Source: Cloacimonetes bacterium UBA4175
GTDB lineage: Bacteria > Cloacimonadota > Cloacimonadia > Cloacimonadales > Cloacimonadaceae
Assembly: GCA_002379855.1 (NCBI GenBank)
Contig: DFUX01000085.1
Span: 1 to 8,712 of the forward strand
DNA length: 8,712 nt
Reading direction: 5' to 3'
Translations under genes and position numbers: made by a program
The notes under the pieces: generated by a model
Databases searched by the model: none
What the model was told of the DNA's origin: nothing
What the model saw: the letters and a program-made list of their open reading frames with translations, nothing else
In this document: positions 1-4,641 of the stretch, piece after piece
Layout: each line of letters starts with the position of its first letter
Position numbering within the stretch: position 1 is the stretch's first letter

Positions 1-38
1 AGAGACCTCCGGTCTCTGTGGCAAACGGATTTTGCCAC
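1..38. repeat. two tandem perfect stem-loops at the left edge
   Basis: Positions 1-17 are AGAGACC, loop TCC, GGTCTCT, a perfect 7-bp stem. Positions 18-38 follow directly with GTGGCAAA, loop CGGAT, TTTGCCAC, a perfect 8-bp stem. Neither is followed by a T tract on either strand, so neither is a classical intrinsic terminator. They could end a transcript entering from the left edge or belong to the palindromic repeat that starts at about 52. The structure is seen directly; its role is unknown. Confidence 0.6.
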
Positions 39-51
39 CCCTGGGCTCTGG

Positions 52-108
52 ATCCCGGGTCAAGCCCGGGATGACACAGCTTTATGGCTTGGGTATGGTT
101 TGTTTCAG
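52..108 (+). repeat. dispersed palindromic intergenic repeat, copy 1
   Basis: ATCCCGGG (52-59), loop TCAAG, CCCGGGAT (65-72) make a perfect 8-bp stem. It is followed by GACACAG and a tail ending TTGTTTCAG at 108. The right half and tail recur at 7140-7180, and the stem plus GACACAG recurs at 7610-7647. All three copies are intergenic. Such short palindromes resemble REP-like or RPE-like elements of other bacteria, but I cannot name the family. Confidence 0.7.
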
Positions 109-131
109 TTTGGGACTCCAGTTTTCATAAG

Positions 132-151
132 CGGTGCTTCTGCGAGCGCCG
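132..151 (-). terminator. hairpin downstream of the receptor gene (weak terminator candidate)
   Basis: CGGTGCT (132-138) and AGCGCCG (145-151) pair over 7 bp, with one G-T wobble and a 6-nt loop. The hairpin lies about 40 nt beyond the stop codon of the minus-strand receptor gene, where an operon terminator would be expected. No U tract follows on the minus strand, so an intrinsic terminator is only a possibility. Confidence 0.25.
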
Positions 152-191
152 TTACTGCCATCCCTATGAAACTCTTGGATAAATAGTTGCG

Positions 192-2111
192 CTAAATGCC
201 TGCCGAGAGGGAAACAAAGAAGTTTATCCCCGCCGCGGGGAAGCCACACTCCGTTTCATAGTAGCGGTCGAAGACGTTTTCCACGCCCAGGTTGAGTCTG
301 AAGCGGGAAAAATCGCGCGCCAGCGAAACATCATGCACCCAATAGGGCGGCAGGATAGCGTAACCGCCGATGTCGGATTCGCTGAGGCGGTTGTCCGTAT
401 AGCCCACGCGGTGGCTGAATTGCAGGCTCCAGGGGAGCTTGAGGCTTTGGGAGAGCCACAACTGGTTGCGGGGTGTCTCGGTGAGGCGGTAGCCGTCCTC
501 CCCTTTCCAAAACAGGTTGCCATAGCCAAGTTCCGCATTCCACCAGGACAAGGGGGATGCCAGCAGGGAACATTCCATGCCCCAGCTTTGCACGCGCCGG
601 ATGTTCTGGAAAATGTCATCCCTCCGCTCGATCAGGTCGCGGGCGTCGTTGTAGAAAAGGTTCAGGCGGGCGCTGAGGGGCCTGCTTCCCAGGCGCAGTT
701 CCTGGCGATGCTCCACTTCGGCTTTGAGGGCATGCTGGGGCTTGAGGGAGGTGTTGCCGCTCTCGGCGGAGAAAAGCTGGCGCAGGGTGGGGAAAGAGCT
801 GTTGCGTCCCAGGGAAAGGGAGCTCTCGCCGCCCGGCAGCAGCTTGAAAAAGAAACCGATTGAGGGTTCGGGAAAGACTTTGGGTGAGGCGTTGCCGTCG
901 GTGAGGCTGCCGCTGAACCCCAGGCTGGCGCTGACGCTGAAGATGGGGGAAAACTCCCTGCTGGCCTGGCTCCAGAGGCTGATCACATCCAGCCAGTGGG
1001 GAGTCCATTCCAGATATGCCACGTTGTCCCTGCGGGTGCTGTGCAGGCGTTCGGCCCGCAATCCCGCGCTGACCTTGGTTGAGGCACCGGGGCTCCAGTC
1101 CAGGCGGGGGTCAAGGCCCAGGGTGGAGTAGATCATCTTGCTGCGGGTCTGCAAGTTGGTGTGGGCGGCATCCCGGTAAAGCAGATAGGTGTCGCGGCCG
1201 CCGTCATAATAGAGATGCCCGCTCAGGCGCAGTGAACCGCTGAGGATCGCCTCATGCTCCAGGGTAGCCCAGTAGCGCGCCCAATCCTCATACATGCGGT
1301 ATTCCACGGCATAGACGGAGGAGGCGATGAGCCGCTCGGGAATGACGCTGATTCCGGCGGAAAGTCCGGTCTGGCTGAATTCTGAGGGGCTGTAGCCGAA
1401 GCGGGAATGGATGTCGTATTGGGTTTTGGAGCTGTGGTCGCGCACTCCGCCGCCTTCCGAGGGGGTGGGGGTGAAATCCCGGGAGAGGACGATGCCGTTG
1501 TTGTTTTCCCGAGCCAGGGAAAACCAGTAGGAAAGGTCGCCCAGTTGATGTGAGGAGGAGAGGGCAAAGCGGTTGGCGTTGTTGCGTTTGGCGAGCAGGT
1601 CGAGCCGCAGCCAGGTCTCCGGATCGGGATCGGCGGTGATGATGTTCACCACTCCGCCCATGGCGCCGCTGCCGTAAAGCGCGGAGCCGGGGCCTTTTAC
1701 GATGCGGATTTCGCGGATGCCGGAAGGGGCAAGCTGATGCAGGTCAACATTGCCGAAATAGCCAGCGTTGAGGGGGCGGCCATCGACAAGGACTTTGACC
1801 TCGTTTTTACGGAAGCCGCGCAGGCGCAGGTTGCTTTCGCCCTTGGTGCCGGCGGTGTTGGTGATTCCGGCGATGCCCTGCAAACCTTCGTAGAGGTTGA
1901 GGGTGGATGCTTCGCGGGTGCCGGTAAACTCCAGCACCTGCAGCGCGCCGATCGACTCCTCCGGGGTTTCGGCGATCACGCGCACGGTTTCCAGCAGGTA
2001 GGTCTTGATGGAATCCGGCGCTTCAGGCGCGGGGCTGTTTTGGGCGCAAAGCGGGGCCAGCCACAAGAGCAGCCAGCCCACTACAATTATCGTCCTTGCT
2101 GTGCCGGTCAC
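192..2111 (-). CDS. TonB-dependent outer-membrane receptor
   Basis: This 639-aa protein is a ligand-gated outer-membrane channel powered by TonB-ExbB-ExbD; its ligand is not evident. Residues 1-23 form a signal peptide (hydrophobic run VVGWLLLWLAPLCA, likely cleavage before QNS). ETVRVIA (about 41-47) resembles a TonB box. The plug covers roughly 45-160 and includes LRLRGF, VLVDGRPL and the classic IVKGPGSALYGSGAMGGVV segment (about 137-155). The remainder is a beta barrel of alternating aromatic/polar strands, with NVFDRYY close to the C-terminus. The length fits the smaller BtuB/CirA-type receptors. The start codon is GTG, overlapping the TGA of the upstream lipoprotein gene as GTGA, and no strong Shine-Dalgarno precedes it, so translation is probably coupled. 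The protein ends in AGI rather than the usual terminal aromatic residue. The family is secure; substrate (metal complex, cobalamin, other) is open. Confidence 0.93.
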   Translation of the reverse strand: MTGTARTIIVVGWLLLWLAPLCAQNSPAPEAPDSIKTYLLETVRVIAETPEESIGALQVLEFTGTREASTLNLYEGLQGIAGITNTAGTKGESNLRLRGFRKNEVKVLVDGRPLNAGYFGNVDLHQLAPSGIREIRIVKGPGSALYGSGAMGGVVNIITADPDPETWLRLDLLAKRNNANRFALSSSHQLGDLSYWFSLARENNNGIVLSRDFTPTPSEGGGVRDHSSKTQYDIHSRFGYSPSEFSQTGLSAGISVIPERLIASSVYAVEYRMYEDWARYWATLEHEAILSGSLRLSGHLYYDGGRDTYLLYRDAAHTNLQTRSKMIYSTLGLDPRLDWSPGASTKVSAGLRAERLHSTRRDNVAYLEWTPHWLDVISLWSQASREFSPIFSVSASLGFSGSLTDGNASPKVFPEPSIGFFFKLLPGGESSLSLGRNSSFPTLRQLFSAESGNTSLKPQHALKAEVEHRQELRLGSRPLSARLNLFYNDARDLIERRDDIFQNIRRVQSWGMECSLLASPLSWWNAELGYGNLFWKGEDGYRLTETPRNQLWLSQSLKLPWSLQFSHRVGYTDNRLSESDIGGYAILPPYWVHDVSLARDFSRFRLNLGVENVFDRYYETECGFPAAGINFFVSLSAGI

Positions 2112-2911
2112 TTGGCGAGATCGGTGCTTTGGAAGGAACCCAGTTCCCTGGGAATGGGGAAGCTGAGGTCTGCCTTGTCCTGTGGGGAAAGCGCAAACAC
2201 CAGTTCCGGATCGGCTCCGGCTCCCATTATCTCAACACTGGCCAGTTTCTTGAACTTTTTCTGGCTGCCGGGCATGCTGGCATTGAAGCTGGGGAAGGTG
2301 GTGACTTCGGAGTTGAGCAGATAGTAACCATCCTGAATCTGCTTCGGATTGTAGTATTTCACATAGCCGTCCGGCGCGGTAAAGCGCACGGAATCGTAAT
2401 CCGCCACTGCGCCGATGAGTTGGTTGAGGCGGATGGCGGGTTCCATCTCTCCGCCCCAGTTCTCCACTTCCTCCACGGTGAGGCCGCGCAGTTCGCAATC
2501 GGCGGAACTGGCGCCGCAGCTAACCACCACCTTGCGGTAGAGGCGGATAAGTTCGGCGTTCTTCACCTTGAAAGCGCCGCCCAGGTTGTGGTTGGGGAAC
2601 CAGGTGCTGAATTTGTCGCTGGGCACGAAATATCCCGCCTGCAGGATTTCCCAGGGGAGGTCGTAGCCACCTGTCTGGCCTTGGCGGGGAGTGAATCCAT
2701 CGCTGGCGACGAGTTCGTAGTTGAACAGCGCACGGTAGTCTTCCGTGTCCTCCGGATCGCTGGTGATTTCGGCGCGCACGGTATTGGCGTCGATGAATTG
2801 ATCGAGGGAGTATCCCAGGATGCGGGCTTCGGTGGGTTTGTCGTCCTCGCTGCAGGCAAAAAGCCCGAACAGCAGCAGGGCGATAAAGATCAAATAAGTC
2901 AGCTTCTTCAT
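2108..2911 (-). CDS. lipoprotein with two repeated domains, partner of the TonB receptor
   Basis: The product is a 267-aa predicted lipoprotein of unknown function. It starts MKKLTYLIFIALLLFGLFAC, with a lipobox LFAC and the lipidated Cys at position 20. I chose the ATG at 2911 over an upstream in-frame start at 2998 because it gives a clean lipoprotein signal and has GGAGG 4 nt upstream. The mature part seems duplicated. An LDQFI...ASDGF...ILQAGYF pattern (about 36-95) recurs as LNQLI...APDGY...IQDGYY (about 162-197). The DGY segments faintly recall molybdopterin-oxidoreductase-fold (sulfite-oxidase-like) domains, but no cofactor-binding residues can be assigned. Cys132 and Cys139 lie between the two halves and could form a disulfide. 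It is the first gene of an operon with the receptor (4-nt overlap), so it probably helps capture or pass on the receptor's ligand. Its leader contains competing hairpins. Confidence 0.82.
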   Translation of the reverse strand: MKKLTYLIFIALLLFGLFACSEDDKPTEARILGYSLDQFIDANTVRAEITSDPEDTEDYRALFNYELVASDGFTPRQGQTGGYDLPWEILQAGYFVPSDKFSTWFPNHNLGGAFKVKNAELIRLYRKVVVSCGASSADCELRGLTVEEVENWGGEMEPAIRLNQLIGAVADYDSVRFTAPDGYVKYYNPKQIQDGYYLLNSEVTTFPSFNASMPGSQKKFKKLASVEIMGAGADPELVFALSPQDKADLSFPIPRELGSFQSTDLAK

Positions 2912-2915
2912 TTTA

Positions 2916-2920
2916 CCTCC
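2916..2920 (-). promoter_or_regulatory. Shine-Dalgarno of the lipoprotein gene
   Basis: Read on the minus strand, GGAGG is followed by TAAA and the ATG at 2911. It decides the start in favour of the lipoprotein signal peptide. It is complementary to the CCTCC core of the block at 2938-2944, so it may be sequestered. Confidence 0.7.
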
Positions 2921-2937
2921 AGTAAGCTGCAGAAGAG

Positions 2938-2980
2938 GGGAGGCAAATCTTTGGCCTCCCGCCTTTCCAAATAGGGAGGC
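2938..2980 (-). promoter_or_regulatory. competing GCCTCCC/GGGAGGC hairpins in the lipoprotein leader
   Basis: In the minus-strand mRNA three 7-nt blocks occur in order: A, GCCTCCC (2980-2974); B, GGGAGGC (2960-2954); C, GCCTCCC (2944-2938). B can pair perfectly with A (13-nt loop) or with C (9-nt loop), but not both. C also contains CCTCC, complementary to the downstream GGAGG Shine-Dalgarno (2920-2916). An A:B fold would free C to mask the ribosome site, whereas B:C would leave it open. The blocks are seen directly; a regulatory switch is inference. I do not recognise a known riboswitch aptamer upstream. Confidence 0.45.
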
Positions 2981-3027
2981 ATGGCCGTTTCCCGCCATAC
3001 CCTGTCGGTGCCTGGTCTTGCCTATGG
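2981..3027 (-). promoter_or_regulatory. further alternative pairings in the same leader
   Basis: On the minus strand ATGGC (2998-2994) can pair with GCCAT (2985-2981) across an 8-nt loop. The overlapping TATGG (2999-2995) can instead pair with upstream CCATA (3027-3023). These stems are only 5 bp and could arise by chance, but they continue the either/or pattern of the blocks just downstream. Confidence 0.25.
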
Positions 3028-3073
3028 TTTAGAACCTGACACTCGGCGTGTATCCACATTTGCCGGCAGGCGC

Positions 3074-3092
3074 AAAACAGTCAAGGTGTTTT
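3074..3092. promoter_or_regulatory. palindrome between divergent transcription units (operator candidate)
   Basis: AAAACA (3074-3079) and TGTTTT (3087-3092) form a perfect 6-bp inverted repeat with a 7-bp spacer, a geometry common for dimeric regulators. On the minus strand the spacer region contains TTGACT (3084-3079), a fair -35 match, but I find no convincing -10 at 16-18 bp from it. The position between the kinase and the lipoprotein-receptor operon fits an operator; nothing identifies a regulator. Confidence 0.25.
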
Positions 3093-3173
3093 TAGGCGCG
3101 CAATGGCAATCGACCGGCAGGAAATTCTTGACGTGGATCGCACGGGAGGATTCTTAGGCATAAGACTTACAGC

Positions 3174-3178
3174 GAGGA
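3174..3178 (+). promoter_or_regulatory. ribosome binding site fixing the kinase start
   Basis: GAGGA lies 5 nt before the ATG at 3184. This supports that start over the upstream in-frame ATG at 3103, whose extra 27 residues (starting MAIDRQEILDV) show no kinase similarity. Confidence 0.6.
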
Positions 3179-3183
3179 CGACA

Positions 3184-4590
3184 ATGGAGAACATCCGCAT
3201 TGGCATAGTGGGAAACATCGGCGTGGGGAAGTCCACCTTTATCGAGGCGGCAAGTTCCGCTCCCCTCAACAGGATCCTCACCTCCGTGTATCCCAAGGCA
3301 AACGGCACTGAGGGGGTTTACGCCTTTCCGGAAAGGTTCAACCCCATCGTGCTCGATTCTTTTTACCATGACCCCGTCGCTAACGCCTTCATGGCACAGA
3401 TCGAGTTTTTCAACGGCAGGCTGGACCGCCAGAAGCTGATCCAGTCCTGCAGGGGGATTGTGCTGGAAGACAGGACGCTCGCGGAAGACTACCACATCTT
3501 CGGCAAAGCCCAGCGCATCCTGAAACACATGTCCGAAGCGGAGTTCATGGCCTACCAGCGCAACTACCGGCTGATGACGGAGCAGATCAAAGAACCCGAC
3601 CTGCTGGTGTATTTCAGGGCGGATGTCCCCACCCTCCAGGAAAGGATACGGCAGCGGGGACGCAAGAGCGAACTGGAGATTTCGGCGGAATACCTCGAAC
3701 TCCTGAACAACCTCTATGAGGATTTTGTGGCGCACCACGTCAAGTGCCCGGTGCTGGTGGTCGCGGCGGACAAAGCTGTGGAAAAGGCGGAATGGCAGCG
3801 CCGCACCGTGAACCTCGTGGCGGAGCAGATAAAAGCCCTGGGGCTGCGGGTCTCCAGCCCGGGGATCAGCGAATGGGTCACCCTGCCCCAGACCGAAGCC
3901 ACTCTGAAGGCCATAGACGTGGAGCGCAAGCTGGAACAGTATCTGGCGGACAATCCCAAGCTGATCACCATCGCAGGAAATGTGGGCTTGGGAAAATCCA
4001 CCCTGGCGGCCATCATGGGGCGCAGCCTCAGGATCAGGGGGCTGTATGAAAAGCCGGAGGAAAATCCGCTGCTGGGTAAGTTTCTGGCCGACAAGAAAAC
4101 CTATTGCTACGACCTGCAGATGCACTATCTGGATATGCGCGCCAGGCAGCGGCTACAGGGGAAAAGCGGAACCGGAAGCTATGTGAAAGACCGTTCCCTG
4201 CCCGAAGACCTGCTGGTCTTTTGCAACCAGTTCCATGCCGACGGGCTGCTCACCGACGACGAGCTGGACAATCTGACCACCCGCTTTCAGACGGTGAACC
4301 GGCAGCTTCCCTCGGCTGACCTGATGATTATCCTGCAGGGAAGCCCCTCCCTGGCTTGGGAAAGGATACAGCAGCGCGGCAGAGAAATGGAGGTCGAGGG
4401 CGGATGGCAGTTCACCGAGATCAAAAACCTCAACCGCTGGTATAAAGAGTATGGCTCCAACGTCGTGAAGCTCGGGTTCCACAAAGGCCCGGTGCTGGAG
4501 GTCGATGTGGAAAAGCTTGACCTCACCAACCGCATCCACGTGGGCTATATCTTTGAAAGCATCCTGGAAAGCCTCAGCGGCTGTGACTAA
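3184..4590 (+). CDS. tandem two-domain deoxynucleoside kinase
   Basis: The 468-aa product carries two consecutive deoxynucleoside-kinase-type domains. These enzymes phosphorylate deoxynucleosides with ATP in the cytoplasm for dNTP salvage. Domain 1 (about 4-220) has Walker A GNIGVGKST (10-18), acidic FPERF with E50, DRT (96-98) and arginine-rich lid RIRQRGRK (154-161). Domain 2 (about 259-465) has Walker A GNVGLGKST (265-273), YEKPE with E289, DRS (336-338) and lid RIQQRGRE (394-401). A linker of about 40 residues joins them. Single-domain relatives are near 200-230 aa, so this is a full fusion and not a split reading. Domain 1 has about 16 extra residues between Walker A and its Glu, so the halves are diverged copies, perhaps with different substrates. 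The N-terminus is set by the GAGGA site. The gene stands alone, divergent from the lipoprotein operon and convergent with PHP-GT. Family assignment is firm; substrate specificity cannot be read. Confidence 0.85.
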   Translation: MENIRIGIVGNIGVGKSTFIEAASSAPLNRILTSVYPKANGTEGVYAFPERFNPIVLDSFYHDPVANAFMAQIEFFNGRLDRQKLIQSCRGIVLEDRTLAEDYHIFGKAQRILKHMSEAEFMAYQRNYRLMTEQIKEPDLLVYFRADVPTLQERIRQRGRKSELEISAEYLELLNNLYEDFVAHHVKCPVLVVAADKAVEKAEWQRRTVNLVAEQIKALGLRVSSPGISEWVTLPQTEATLKAIDVERKLEQYLADNPKLITIAGNVGLGKSTLAAIMGRSLRIRGLYEKPEENPLLGKFLADKKTYCYDLQMHYLDMRARQRLQGKSGTGSYVKDRSLPEDLLVFCNQFHADGLLTDDELDNLTTRFQTVNRQLPSADLMIILQGSPSLAWERIQQRGREMEVEGGWQFTEIKNLNRWYKEYGSNVVKLGFHKGPVLEVDVEKLDLTNRIHVGYIFESILESLSGCD

Positions 4591-4641
4591 GACCGTGGCT
4601 CAACTAACCGAGTGTGTCCCGGCGCAGCCCTCTCACCTTCC

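Noticed and set aside
333..863. Plus-strand open frame of 176 codons opposite the receptor gene
   Set aside because: It is antisense to a clear TonB receptor, has no family motifs or ribosome site, and its composition is what GC-rich codon use on the other strand would produce.
2096..2974. Plus-strand open frame of 292 codons opposite the lipoprotein gene
   Set aside because: The minus strand has a convincing lipoprotein signal, Shine-Dalgarno and operon overlap. The plus frame is low-complexity (repeated G, V, A, E, F) and matches nothing I recognise.
2912..3110. Cobalamin, TPP or c-di-GMP riboswitch upstream of the TonB operon
   Set aside because: I looked for the conserved core sequences of these classes in the minus-strand leader and did not find them; only the hairpin platform is reported.
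3128..3156. Promoter for the kinase with TTGACG as -35
   Set aside because: The -35 is good, but the expected -10 (TTCTTA) is a poor match, so I do not list it.
3103..3183. Upstream in-frame start extending the kinase by 27 residues
   Set aside because: No Shine-Dalgarno precedes it and the extension has no similarity to kinase N-termini; ATG 3184 has GAGGA and begins right before the first beta strand.
3154..4125. Minus-strand open frame of 323 codons opposite the kinase
   Set aside because: It covers the first kinase domain in antisense; the plus strand has two Walker A motifs and a good start site.
4591..4641. Bidirectional terminator between the convergent genes
   Set aside because: The 51-bp gap shows no stable stem with a T tract on either strand.
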